Shown here: positions 33,605 to 44,400 of the stretch, piece by piece
How positions within the stretch are numbered: the stretch's first letter is position 1
How the letters are laid out: the number at the start of each line of letters is the position of its first letter
Source of the DNA: Acorus gramineus
Lineage: Eukaryota > Streptophyta > Magnoliopsida > Acorales > Acoraceae
Reading direction: 5' to 3'
Assembly: GCA_030737835.1 (NCBI GenBank)
Contig: CM060849.1
Location: 930,001-994,000 of the forward strand
Length of the DNA stretch: 64,000 nt
Position numbers and translations under genes: made by a program
The notes under the pieces: model-generated
Told to the model about the DNA's origin: nothing
Databases searched by the model: none
Seen by the model: only the letters and a program-made list of their open reading frames with translations

Positions 33605-33916
33605 TGTTATGCCTGTGTCATTTGGAGCCTTATTTTTTGATCGGAGTTGCTAAAATTTTGGCTTTCAGCTACCTACAGGAGTTGGCTCTCACAGGACAGA
33701 TGATTGTGTATCGAGTCTGTAGTATGTTTTTGGATTACAGACTCAGTCTTTTAGCTTCCGTTATTTGTGTATATATTATGTCAGCCTTGCTTTCATCTGA
33801 GTTGTTGTCATTTTAGTTGTTGTTTAGTGTGGTTTATTGATTCCCTGTATAGTTGCTGATATCATGTATACACTTGCCGCGTCCCGGGGACGGCCGCCCT
33901 GGGGCATGACAAAAGT

Positions 33917-33928
33917 TGGTATCAGAGC
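33917..33928 (+). other. Primer-binding site of element C
   Basis: Perfect TGGTATCAGAGC, the initiator-methionine tRNA complement, five bases after the LTR end. Confidence 0.9.
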
Positions 33929-34053
33929 CTGGTCCTGTCAGAGCCAATGGTCTTCTTTTCGTAGAGATGAGTCCTAGGATTTCTATATGAGTATTCTGAT
34001 CCTAGTGTCTGGTTTTCTTAGGTTGCTGAAGCGGACGAGGTCCCTCTCGACCT

Positions 34054-35217
34054 TTGGAGGTTTCCAGACCTGCCAGAGGCGAGGATGCTATTGGAGAGTC
34101 CTCAGCCGTAAGGCCAGGATCGGCAGTGGAGCCTCTTGCCTGGGAGCGCGCGTTTGCGCGGTTAGCAGATTTGGTGGAGACGCAGACCAGGGCATTGGAG
34201 GCCCAGACGAGGATGGTGGCAAAGCAGACACGGGATATTCAGGAGCTGCGGGCGGCCCGCGAGGCAGTTCCGCAGGTTCCTCTGGTGGCAGATCCACCTG
34301 TGGTACCCGATGTACCCCCAGTCCCTGTGGTTGTTCCAGCGGCGAGAGTTCAGGATCCCCAGGAGAGGGAGATGGTGCTAGAGGCTGCAGGGCGAGTGCA
34401 GCAGAGTGGCCTCGCAGCCTTTCTGAAGCTCCACCCTCCCGAGTTCCACGGTCAGACGGCGGATCCCCTTGCTCCAGAGCAATGGTTGAGGGAGGTGGAC
34501 ACGATCTTCTGGGCCATGCACTGCACTGATCGCCAGCGTGTCTCCCTGGCCACCTTTATGCTGAAGGGTAACGCCGCCGACTGGTGGGCTACCCGAGTGG
34601 TGGACATCCCCGAGGGAGTGGAGCAGCTTTCTTGGGCGGGATTCCAGAGGTATTTCCTGGAGGAGTACTTTCCGTTCTCGACGAGGCAGATCGTGATGCG
34701 GGAGTTTGAGCAGCTGACGCAGGGCTCTATGCCCGTCGCTGACTACTCCACGCGCTTCACGAGGCTCTCCAGATTTGCTCCGGCCTTGGTGATGGATGAG
34801 GACACGCGGTGCCGCCGTTTCGAGTTGGGTCTCAGCAGCGCCATTCGGGTGCATGTCACCTCCCAGGCATTCACGAGGTTCTCGGACTTGGTGTCTCGGG
34901 CGAAGACAGTCGAGCGAGACCTCGGGATCATCGTGGGGGTTCCGACCCCTCTTGCAGATCAGAGTCCTTCCGGGAGCCAGGACCAGGGGCAGCGCAAGAA
35001 GAAGAGGCCCCGCTTCGATCAGCCAGCGGCTGCCTCTCCTCCAGTCGATGTGGTGCCAGTGCGAGGTCCAGCACCCATTGCAGCAGTGCCCATCCAGTCC
35101 AGGCAGCCGGAGAAGCGGCGCTGCTTCCATTGTCAGCGCATCGGGCATATCAGGTACAATTGCCCTGATGCTGGCCGACCCCGCGTGCCGCCTCCGCAGC
35201 AGCAGTTCCAGCAGTAG
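34054..35217 (+). CDS. gag of gypsy element C (387 codons)
   Basis: Open throughout. N-terminal part: a coiled-coil-like stretch (ETQTRALEAQTRMVAKQTRD, about residues 48-67) and a Pro/Val-rich linker. Middle: the retrotransposon gag core, with FLKLHPPEFHGQTADP, EQWLREVDTIFWAM and LATFMLKGNAADWW (about residues 120-190), then YFPFSTRQIVMREFEQL and YSTRFTRLSRFAP. C-terminal part: a basic stretch KKKRPRF and one CCHC zinc knuckle, CFHCQRIGHIRYNC (about residues 358-371). Gag forms the virus-like particle and its knuckle binds RNA. It lies just downstream of the primer site. Codons are strongly GC-rich compared with the host gene. It is part of a broken element, so I treat it as a remnant although the frame is open. 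Confidence 0.8.
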   Translation: MEVSRPARGEDAIGESSAVRPGSAVEPLAWERAFARLADLVETQTRALEAQTRMVAKQTRDIQELRAAREAVPQVPLVADPPVVPDVPPVPVVVPAARVQDPQEREMVLEAAGRVQQSGLAAFLKLHPPEFHGQTADPLAPEQWLREVDTIFWAMHCTDRQRVSLATFMLKGNAADWWATRVVDIPEGVEQLSWAGFQRYFLEEYFPFSTRQIVMREFEQLTQGSMPVADYSTRFTRLSRFAPALVMDEDTRCRRFELGLSSAIRVHVTSQAFTRFSDLVSRAKTVERDLGIIVGVPTPLADQSPSGSQDQGQRKKKRPRFDQPAAASPPVDVVPVRGPAPIAAVPIQSRQPEKRRCFHCQRIGHIRYNCPDAGRPRVPPPQQQFQQ

Positions 35218-35514
35218 CAGCCTTCGCGCCAGCCGCAGCAGCAGCCTCAGCGTCAGCAGTAGCCACAGGGTGGCCGAGTCGACCAGTGGAGGCAGCCAGT
35301 GCAGCTGGTGAGGCGTGCCCCTGCTCCTCAGCCGCAGCTTGTCCAGGGCAGAGTTGCAGCGCTTTCGGCCGAGGAGGCGCAGGCTTCGGGTATCATGGTT
35401 CGAGGTATTATCTTGTGTTCCCAGCTCTCTAATATAAGGATAGGTGTGTGTGGTTGGTAGTTGTTATGCAAGTGTGTGTGGTATTTCGATGAGTGAAGTA
35501 TCAAGAATGGTTGT

Positions 35515-35990
35515 TCGGGTTGAGGAGGCCGGGTTGTAGCCGTCCTGGCAGAGAGTTCCCATCAGTAGGTACCACCGATGCAGTCGGAGGGGTACTGATC
35601 GTGGGAGTATACCAGGTAGAGGCTACCCGGGAGAAGATTATTGAATGGTGTCGCGAGCGTGGAATCGCTCTCCCCTTCGTTGGATCCGCGTAGTACAGCC
35701 CCGGCGTTAGACAGGCTTCCGGTCAAAGGACCAGGTAAGCTACGGAGCGGGGAGAGGCTACCGGTGGACCAGGGGTGAAGAGCAGTCTAAGTCTCTCCCT
35801 AAGTCCCAAAATGTCTCCTTTCGGGAGTGAGGGTGAGGATGAGGCGAAGGCGGGTCGCTCGTGACCTATTTGTAGTTTGACCGTTCCCAAGGTTGTTGGG
35901 TCCGGTCTTGTATTGGATGTTGAAGGACATCGTTGGGCGATCATCTGGATGTAGATGATCCAGTGAGGTTGGTAATGTTCTTTAAGAGTG
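35515..35990 (+). repeat. LTR-derived segment inside element C
   Basis: The run GTAGCCGTCCTGGCAGAG, CCCATCAGTAGGTACCACCG, TACTGATCGTGGGAGTATAC, CCTTCGTTGGATCC and GGGAGTGAGGGTGAGG follows LTR B at 26750-27140 step by step. Such sequence normally lies only in LTRs of this family, yet here it sits between gag and pol. Confidence 0.75.
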
Positions 35991-36021
35991 ATGTCTTCTT
36001 CTAGTGTTCCTTTTCTGGTTT

Positions 36022-36138
36022 AAGGGGCCGTGTGAGGTCAGCGTTGAGACCCGGGCTAGGGTACTCCGTGTTCCTTGTTTGGTTGTCGGGGTATCCTATG
36101 TCGGGACCTCATGTTGCTCTCCCGAGATTTCTTTTCCC
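36022..36138 (+). repeat. Copy of a 120-130 bp module (C interior)
   Basis: Contains GAGACCCGGGCTAGGGTACT, CCGTGTTCCTTGTTTGGTTG and TCGGGACCTCA. The same module is at 38897-39020 (+) and twice at 48158-48280 and 48342-48463 (-). Confidence 0.8.
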
Positions 36139-36800
36139 AGTCAAGGAGTACCCTGGAAGCATCAGCTGGTGGTGGATTAAGTGCGAGTTTTGGTTGGAGC
36201 GGATGGTTTTCTGGGCCACGTGATTTTCGGCAAGGGCATATCTGTGGACCCGGTCAAGTTGCTCGCCGTGTCAATTGGCGTCGACCGTCGAACCCTGCAG
36301 AGATTTGGAGCTTCCTAGGCCTGGCGGGTTATTGCGGGAGGTCTGTCGAGGGTTTCTCGAAGATAGCTGTACCTCCGAACCGCCTCGCTTTGAAGGATGT
36401 CCTGTTCGAACGGTCCCCGTCTTGCGAGGAGAGCTTCCTGGAGTTTAAGTTAGGCTCACCTCAGCGCCAGTTCTTACCCTTCCATCTGGGAGGGGTGGGT
36501 TCGCAGTGTGCTCCGAGGCATCGCGGTTGGCTGAGGAGTTGCGTCCACGATCCTGCTCACGTCATCCCGTTCGAGCCGCTCGTCTTCGAGTCGGGCTTGT
36601 CTTTCGTGGAGCAGCCGATTGAGATCATGGACCGCCGCGAGAAAGGGCTCCGCACCAAGACCGTTCCGTTGGTCAAGATGCGATGGCTGCACCGTTCCGG
36701 TGCTGAGGCCCTCAAGAGCTCGAGGATGCCTTGCGTGACGCGTATCCGCATCTCTTCCCTTCCTAGATGTTTTTGTATAATTTTGAGGACAAAATTTCCT

Positions 36801-36813
36801 AAGGGGGGAAGAA
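36801..36813 (+). other. Polypurine tract of element C
   Basis: AAGGGGGGAAGAA lies directly before the right LTR (TGTTATATATG). The same tract in reverse complement flanks the LTRs of I (41653 onward) and F (61580 onward). Confidence 0.85.
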
Positions 36814-37240
36814 TGTTATATATGTGTCACTTTTAACCTTCTGGTAACCGTTGGGACATTCTGGTAGTTTTTCGGTTTTTTTTCGTTTTTCGATCGGAAC
36901 CGCTAAAATTTCGGGCTGTTAGCTATCGCCATGAGATTGAGGGCTCCGATTGAAAATGTAACTGCATATTATGTGCCCTGGTGCCATTTTAAGCCACTCA
37001 CAAAAATTTCATCGAATTCCGGTAACGTCTCAGAATTTCACAGTTCCGGGGCGTATCCGGGTTTTGACCGAGCGAGAAGTCATTGGGAGAGTTGACTCGG
37101 TCAAAGTGGGCCCATGACTTGGTCAACCCTTTTTGTTTTTATTTGTGGTTGGGTTGACCCAAGTCAAAACCCACTTAACTCATCTAATCATGCCTTAAGC
37201 CCTAATTAACCTTGGTTAACATTAATCTAAGTGTTGACTT

Positions 37241-37248
37241 TATATAAG
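37241..37248 (+). promoter_or_regulatory. TATA box of the long LTR family (copy C)
   Basis: TATATAAG about 430 bp into the LTR, followed by a pyrimidine-rich leader. A matching TATATAAG is on the minus strand of LTR L near 50036-50044. It probably marks the LTR promoter. Confidence 0.55.
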
Positions 37249-38896
37249 TGTAAGCTAAAAAAAGGTTCCTACACTATTCATCATCTTCTTCCTTGGAATT
37301 TCTCTCTCCCCCTCTCTCTTTTTCTTAGTTTTGAGCCACCTAGAGGGCTTGGAACTTAAAACTCAAAGCATAGAAAGGTTATATCTGGTCCCGATCTACA
37401 CCCCGGTGTTTTCGGATTCGAATTCCGGCGTGTTTAGCCCCTTCTCCCCCTCTCTTTTCTCCCCTGACTTGAGCCATTTCAAGGGCTAAGGAAGAGCTTG
37501 GCGGTGGAGGTCCTTGGGGAGGTGTTTCGGTGCGCGGAGAGCAACCGAACTTCCCTTCCTTCCCTTGGTAAGCTCTTTTTCCTTCTTTTTTTGGCTTAGA
37601 TGCTTGTTAGGAGGGTGGTTTTGAGGTTGGGTGGTGGTCGGCGGCTGTGGGTGGCTGTTGGTGGTGGTTGGGAGGCGGTTGGAGGCCATTGGTGGCCAGA
37701 GGGAGGAGGTTGGGCTGCTTGGGCAGGGTGGTTGGCTGTCCCGGGTAGGATGGCAGCGGGCGGAGCAGGCATCGCATCAGGTGGCCGGGCGCGAGAGCGC
37801 GTGCGCGCAGGCGTGCGCTCGGGTGGTGCAGGGGGCGTGCTAGGCGCACTGGGTAGGCTGGCATGTAGGAGGCAAGCAGGCGGGCAGTGCTCGGGCAGCA
37901 GGCGAGCGGTGCTCGGGCCATTCGGCGATGCGCGCAGGCAGGCAGCGCGGGCAAGCAGCGCGGGCAGGCTGGCAGGCGCGCTGGGCGTTGGGTGAGGGTC
38001 CCGGGTGCTGGGCGCTGGGTCGCGGATGCTGGGCGCTGGTTGTGGGCGATGGGGCGCTGCGAGGAGGGCGCCGTGCGGGGGCGTGCGTGCGGAGAGTAGA
38101 GGCGCAGGCGCGCTGTGCGTGCGCGGCGAGTCGATGGAGTGCTGGGCGAGCGGATGGTGCGCGCGGAGCTAGGCGAGGGCGCGGTTAGGCGAGCGGTGGT
38201 GCACGCGGGGTGCGCGCGGGGCGAGGAGCTGGGCGTAGGGCGTGCGGTGAGCACGCGGGCTGCTGTGCTGGGGCGCAGTGAGAGCGCGGTGCACTCGGGA
38301 AGCTCGGCAGGGTGTCCGGGCGTGCAGGCTGGGTTCGGCAGGGCGCCTTGGCGCGCGGGCCGGGGCTCGGCTATGCGCCCGGGGCAGGTGGCCGTGCGTG
38401 CGGCTGCCCGGGGGTTCGGGAGTGAGTCGGGAGGCTCGGACACGCGTGCGTACGGGCCGTATGTACGTTTGTCCGAGTGTTGTGTATTTTAGTGTATTTT
38501 GTTGTATTTGTGTATTATACTCACCGTATTAAATACCTGTCTTGCAGATCTTGACGGACGGTCGCGCGACGACCCAGATACCGGTGAGTGGGACGATCCA
38601 ACCCAGTAGGGAGGCGTTACATGCACTTGGGCGTGTACCGTCCTCCCCTGGGGCACCATAGTAAATATTAACCTGTTTAATATGAAAATTATGTAAGCAT
38701 GATAATCTGTAGTATGCATGCCACCCTAGATTTGTATGCAAGGAACTTATACCCTTAGGACCCGTATAAGAACCATGCACCCTGTTATCATGTTTCCATG
38801 CTAGGAAAGCCCCGATTGATGCATGTTCCCATTTAGTTTAATTTATTTAAATAAAATGTGAGCATGTGATTATTAGCCTGTCTTAGTGAATATTAT

Positions 38897-39020
38897 AGGG
38901 GAGGGGCCTCGCGAGGACAGCGGTGAGACCCGGGCTAGGGTACTCCGTGTTCCTTGTTTGGTTGTCGGGATGTCCTATATCGGGACCTCACGCTGCCCTC
39001 CCAAGGATTCTTTCCCCGTT
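38897..39020 (+). repeat. Copy of the 120-130 bp module (right LTR of C)
   Basis: GGGGAGGGGCCTCGCGAGG … CTTTCCCC, inserted at a place where LTRs E, H and J read through without it. The flanking bases look like TATTATA/TTAATATT, so it could be a tiny transposon with TA-rich target preference. It has no open frame. Confidence 0.7.
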
Positions 39021-40072
39021 AATATTCCAACCTCTTTATTATTATAACGCATGTTTCCCCGCATCCTGGTTATGCCCTGTTGGAATTCTGAAGAATTCAA
39101 GGCATTAGAGTTGTAGAGATGTGTGGTCGGCGGATCCGAATGGATCATATGCGTATGGTTAGGCTGTTCTGTTTCCCTTCGTTGGATCCGTGTAGAGACT
39201 GCCCCAGCGTTAGAAAGGCCGTCCCTTCCGAGGGCTCCCATCAGTAGGCGCCTCCCGATATTTGTGACGGACTGTGCTGAAGTGTGGGTGAAGGCCAAGC
39301 GGCCTACGGAGTGGAGGAGAGACTATCGGTGGACCAAGGGTGACCAACAGCCTAGTCAGTCCCAATATCCTATGTCACCCATAGAGGGGTGAGGGTGAGG
39401 GTGTGGTGGGTCAGCAATGAGGTGACCCACTGGTTTGTGGAATTGTGGTCTAAGGATGATTATTAGATTAGTAAGTCTTAATATCCTATGTCACCTATTG
39501 AGGGGTGAGGGTGAGGGTGTAGTGGTTCGGCGATGTAACGGACCACTGGATTTATGTTGTTTATGCCACTTTGAGGCTGGTTGTTGATTAATTGTGGTTA
39601 ATATAGCTGTGATGCATGGGTTGTGCTGTTCACTGAGCGTGTGGCTCACCCCTCGCATATGTTTTCTCCAGTTGCCACTGAGCCGGATCAGCAGGAGGAG
39701 CCTTCCGAGGGATTCCTTCAGTAGCGGAGCAGCGCTACGTCCCGCGAGTGTTAGAGGCTATCAGCATCCCTTTTTGGCTGTATGTATTTTATTTCCGTGC
39801 TTGAGCACGCGTTTCTATATATTCAGTTGTATATTGTGTATATTGGCCCTCACAGGACAGATGATTGTGTATCGAGTCTGTAGTATGTTTTTGGATTACA
39901 GACTCAGTTTTTTAGCTTCCGCTATCTGTGTATATATTATGTCAGCCTTGCTTTCATCTGAGTTGTTGTCATTTTAGTTGTTGTTTAGTGTGGTTTATTG
40001 ATTCCCTGTATAGTTGCTGATATCATGTATACACTTGCCGCGACCCTGGGACGGCCTCCCTGGGGCGTGACA

Positions 40073-42670
40073 CAACAGATGGAAGCAACTACTTAAGCTA
40101 GTGGGTCGTTTAACAACCCGAGCCCACCACACCTTCACCTTCACGGAATGACTTAGGACTATTGGGAGAAAGTCGACTGTTCTACACCATTCGTCATCCG
40201 GTAGCCCTCTCCAGAGTAGCCTCTACCTGGTGGCTTCTCATGACCGCTACCTCTACCATACGGGCGCACCAATAGGCGTCATGAGTAGTGTCTGGTAGCA
40301 CATCGCAGGACAGCTATAAGCTGGGCAGCTTCAACATGGAGCCGACGAAGGGGAGAACACTCGACACTCGCGAATATGATCCTCATGGATCCGTCGTCAT
40401 CTGTTATTAGACATCGAAAAAAGGTAACAAATTCTCATGAATTCCCTTCAGAGCGCATAACTCAGATGCGGAGAAAACATATCATTCGTAGTGTCAATGC
40501 CATGGTATGACCATCAGAGGTCATACACTTGCTTAACCTCATTAGGCAAGGTTCATGGCTTCATATAAGTATATATATAATATACAACATATAATTAATT
40601 ACACAAGGAATTAATCATGGAAGCATTTAAATAAATATAATAACAAGGTTATAATATCATATGAGGCATGCTTATACCTATACATCCTCATTAAGTTAAA
40701 TTAAATTAAATTAGATGGGAACATGTATGGATCAAGGCCATGCTAATATGTGACATGGTATCTAGGCATGTATGATTCCTATACATGATACATGGATGTT
40801 TAGCCCTAGCATACAATATCTAACATGGTATGGGTGCAACTTAGCAAGATAGGCAATAACATATACATATTCTCAAATAAGTTAATATGCAATTATGGTG
40901 CCCCAAGGGAGGGCAATGCACGTCAACGTGCATCGAACGCCTCCCAACTGGGTTGGATTGACCCACTCACCGTAACCCGGGTCGTTGCGTGACCGTTCGC
41001 CAAGATCAGAGGGGAAAGAAAGGGGAGATTCGTGGGTCCTCGGCTGCACCCACGGCTACCACAACCACCACCACCACCACCACAACCCCTCAAGCTCCTT
41101 CACTCCTATGAATGGCTTAAGCTTTCTCTTGTGCTTCTTCTTCTTCCTTTCCTTCTTCAATCAACACACACACACAAAACACAGAGGGAGAGGGAGAAAC
41201 GTGAGTGAGAATGTGTGAGAGAGTTCAAAAGTTCTCTTTGGAGGGGGGGCAGTGCAATGGAAAAAGGGGGGGGGGGGGTAAACCTAACCTACACTCACCC
41301 TCTAATACACAAAATAACCAAGAATTCCTTAGCTATTAAGCAAGAGGGGGGTGAGGTTACCATATTCACCAAAATATCCAAACACTATGCCACCCACCAA
41401 ACCAGTAACGCCCAAACCTGGATACGGTTTTGAACTGCATAATTTTTAAAACGTTATTAGAATTCGATGAAATTTTTATGGGTGATACAAAATGGTACCA
41501 GGACTCATAATATGCAGTTAGATTTCCAATCGGAGTACTCAAACTCACGAGATGGTTAAAAGTTCAAAATTTTAGCGACTCCGATCGAAAAAAAAAATGG
41601 CCAGAAATGACCCAAATATAACCAATAGGCTAAAAGTGACACATATATAACATTCTTCCCCCTTAGGAAATTTTGTCCACAAAATTTAAAACAAAAACAT
41701 CTAGGAAGGGAAAAGATGCGGATATGCATCACGCATGGCATCCTCGGGCTCCCAGGTGGCATTGGCACCCGAACGGTGCTGCCAACGCACCTTAACCAAC
41801 TGGATGGTCTTGGTGTGGAGCCTCTTTTTGCGTTGGTCCAAGATCTCGATCGGCTGCTCCACGAACGACAAGTCCGGCTCAAAGACGAGCAACACGACGG
41901 GATGACGTGAGCAGAATTGTGGACGTAACGGCTCAGCTACGAGACATGGAAGACGTCATGGGCATGAGCCAACTGTGGGGGCAAGGCTATGCGATAAGCC
42001 ACCTCTCCAATCTGCTCAAGGACTAGAAACGGGCCAATGAAACGCGGACTCGACTTGCCCTGCACACCGAAATGGAAGATACCCTTTGACGGGGACACCT
42101 TCAATAAAACATGGTCACCAACCTCGAAGGCGAGCGCATGGCGATGATGATTGGCGTAGCTCTTCTGACGGCTTTGAGCGGTGTGGATACGCTCACGAAT
42201 CGTCTTAACCTTCTCTGAGGTCTGACGAACGATCTCCGGTCCCTCCAACTGGCGCTCTCCAACCCCGTCCCAACATAAGGGAGATCTGCAGCTGCAGCCG
42301 TAGAGTGCCTCATACGGTGCCATCTGAATACTCGAGTGGTAGCTGTTGTTGTAGGTGAACTCCACCAACAGAAGATGCCTCTCCCAACTACCCCCAAAGT
42401 CGAGAATGCAGGCATGCAGCATGTCCACCATGGTCTGTATCGTCCTCTCTGACTGGCCATCCTCTCTGACTGGCCGTCCGTAGAGTGCCTCATACGGTGC
42501 AATCTGAATACTCGAGTGGTAGTTGTTGTTGTAGGTGAACTCCACCAATGAGAGATGCATCTTCCAACTGCCCCCAAAGTCGAGAATGCAGGCACACAGC
42601 ATGTCCTCGAGGGTCTGTATCATCCTCTCTGACTGGCCGTCCGTCTGCGGATGAAACGCTGTACTGAAGT
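40073..42670 (-). mobile_element. Gypsy fragment I: partial LTR plus integrase end
   Basis: Minus orientation. The LTR start (TGTTATATATG) is at 41652, and the LTR runs left to 40073, where C begins, so its distal part is missing. The polypurine tract is at 41653-41667 and integrase sequence at about 41700-42670: [81 protein letters not shown] and a chromodomain-like end (VKVRWQHRSGA). The integrase part contains a short internal repeat. The fragment ends where an A-type LTR end begins. Broken, with several breaks. Its LTR lacks the family intron (junction 41006/41007) but keeps the later GTGAGT site. Confidence 0.8.
41006..41007 (-). other. Intron-less junction in LTR I
   Basis: In sense orientation the LTR reads TTTCCCCTCTG|ATCTTGGCGAACGG. 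In copies F, H and J the same flanks are separated by GTAAGC…TTGCAG and 480-540 bp. The acceptor side is exact; the donor side differs by a few bases inside a pyrimidine run. This is what reverse transcription of a spliced LTR transcript would leave. Confidence 0.7.
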
Positions 42671-42960
42671 TGTAACGCCCCCGAATCCACGACTCCATTT
42701 TGAAGCGTGAAATCCAGTTGCGTTAACTTAATTCCTCAAATCTCAAAGTTCTACATATATATTTTTTTCATCCAAAGAACATAAGAATACATCACCATAA
42801 TTATACATATAAGAGAAGCGCGAAAGTCTTCTACCATATCCTTGGTTGGGACAACCCCAATCACAGTAGCACTCGCCGACTTGGGCCTCATTTGGGTGAT
42901 GTCTTTGTGGGTCCATCTTCTCCACCCGCCGAATAGCCCTCTAATCTATCCCCGCATGTA
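42671..42960 (-). repeat. End fragment of an A-family LTR
   Basis: Starts TGTAACGCCCCCGAATCC, then GACTCCATTTTGAAGC. This is the reverse complement of the end of element A's LTR (GCTTCAAAATGGAGTC…). Similarity is clear for about 100 bp and then fades. No second end or target duplication was found. Confidence 0.55.
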
Positions 42961-43350
42961 GGCCAATCTTCAGAGGCAGAGGATCAGTCGGAGGAGGAGT
43001 TGGAACTACTTTTTACTCTAGGGTTTGCTGATCCGATGGTGATCGAGAGCTCTTCTGGCAGCATTTGACACGGCTCCCGTTCCCATAGAGGATCCAAAGG
43101 CAGTCCCAAGCTAGGGGAGAAGTCGGGCCCTAGCTCTATTGGGAGGACAATCCTCAACTCCAACGAGAAGGAGAAGAAGTCTAGATTGAAGGCATTGAAG
43201 TCCAACATAGACAGGAGGTTGGGAAACATTGGCGGGGCTCCTAGCCCTGAAAAGAGGAAGCATTCAGCGAGCAGGCATGCGACAAATATTCCAACCATGA
43301 GGGGCAAGCTATCGGTGGTCAGCTAGTCTTCGTCAGCACCAAATATTTTC

Positions 43351-44400
43351 CGTCTGCCCCATGCGTCCCTTCTAGTAAGAGAAAGGAGGTCGTGCCAACC
43401 TTCCAATTGCCGCACCCACCTGATAACCTCCAAGATTCAAAGTTGCAAGAATTTCTTCGTGCCCCCAAGACCAAGACATGGGAATTCGCGTCTTGGATTC
43501 TGGTTTGAAAGATCGCGATGTAGCTATCAGACTGATGAACTCTGCTATCCTTGAGAAAGATAGATCCCTTGCCGACAATGTGTCTCCTTCAGAGGCAGGA
43601 TCAGTCCTGCAGAGCATGGCCTATCAGGTACATTCTCACCGTTATGACTCGTATACAGGAAATTTTCCATCTGTATGCCTTTCTCATTAGTTTGGTGTCT
43701 TGATGCAGCTCAATATTTATTCCAGCGTGGTGGGTCGTAAATATGACCATGTCATAGGTGACGCTATGAAAGCAATCCGAGAGCGTGAAGAGGAGTGAGC
43801 GCTTCGGTAAAAGGCTGAGGCTAGCCTGAAGGCCGCCCAAGAGGAGCGTTCTCAGGCGATTGAAAAATTTAAAAAGGATTTCAAGAAGGTCTCTGAGGAC
43901 CAAAAGAAGGAGCAAATTGAAAAAGTCAGCATCATCTCCAAAGCTGAATAGAGGAAGAAAGAGATGGAATTGGATTCTGAAATCGAAATCCTTGAGAAGG
44001 CTCAAGAGGAGCTTGGTCGAATTGAGAAGAGGGTTGTGGAAGCTGTCGCAGTTTGGTATGACAATGGTTACCGCAAGGGCTTTAAAGATTGCGGTGACGG
44101 GCTACCAGAGCCAGGCCTAGAGCGGGTTGTACAGGTGCTCGGATCCCAACTTCTTTAACCCAACGCTGACATTAATAAGGATGGTCCTTCAGATCTGGCT
44201 TCTCCTCCTCAACAAAAGGAAATGCCCGACAAGGTAACCAACTTTCTTGGTTGTACTTTAACGGACATAATCGATGTTGATGACTTTCCTTCCCCTACCC
44301 GGCTCGATGATCCTTATGCTATGAAGTCAGGAGTTACAAATGTTGCAGGGGTGAAGAGAGAGCTAGCTGAAAATGCCATGGAGGCAGAAGTCCGTTTTCC
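43351..44400 (+). pseudogene. Coiled-coil protein gene fragment, unknown function
   Basis: Not confidently recognised. One frame gives VPTFQLPHPPDNLQDSKLQE and a nearby one VLDSGLKDRDVAIRLMNSAI and SEAGSVLQSMAYQ, ending at a plausible donor (CAG|GTACAT, about 43628). After an acceptor-like TTGATGCAG (43709) comes LNIYSSVVGRKYDHVIGDAM, then a Lys/Glu-rich heptad-like coiled coil (EERSQAIEKFKKDFKKVSED, KAQEELGRIEKRVVEAVAVW) and YDNGYRKGFKDCGDGLPEPG. This resembles the coiled-coil C-terminal part of TE-associated proteins annotated in plants as 'putative transposase, gypsy type', but I would not insist on that. Several stops and one frame change are visible, so it is a pseudogene. It runs directly into the Helitron helicase fragment with no spacer, so it may be captured or fused sequence. 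Confidence 0.45.

Larger units (their letters stand above)
33605..40072 (+). mobile_element. Ty3/gypsy element C: chimeric, unequal end repeats, mosaic interior
   Basis: Left LTR 33605-33911, primer site 33917-33928, gag 34054-35217, an LTR-like segment about 35515-35990, a 117-bp module at 36022-36138, a short RT to integrase-end part to about 36765, polypurine tract 36801-36813, right LTR 36814-40072. The left LTR is only 307 bp: its first 80 bp look like LTR B (TGTTATGCCTGTGTC) and its last 225 bp are almost the same as the end of the right LTR. The right LTR (3.26 kb) starts TGTTATATATGTG. The flanks differ (GGAAC left, CAACA right; element A on one side, LTR I on the other). It is broken in many places and probably arose by recombination between related elements. 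Lineage: chromovirus-like, inferred from the integrase end. Confidence 0.75.
36814..40072 (+). repeat. Right LTR of element C, 3.26 kb
   Basis: Starts TGTTATATATGTGTCAC and ends GGGGCGTGACA. Parts: TATA box near 37241, putative intron 37568-38547 with a GC-rich block (about 37735-38450), second GTGAGT at 38584, 124-bp module 38897-39020, four-G-run motif 39387-39410 and a weaker copy near 39506, acceptor-like CTCCAG ending 39671, and the conserved terminal stretch. It is among the longest copies of this family in the window. Confidence 0.85.

Noticed and set aside
37600-38532. Gly/Ala/Arg-rich frames in the right LTR of C
   Set aside because: Same artefact. No conserved motif, and frames start and end at arbitrary places.
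33600-40077. C as a simple insertion into A or I
   Set aside because: The five-base flanks differ (GGAAC/CAACA) and the host sequence on the two sides is different.
43250-43617. Minus-strand frames near 43-44 kb as genes
   Set aside because: They are antisense shadows of the coiled-coil fragment and share no motif with a known family.
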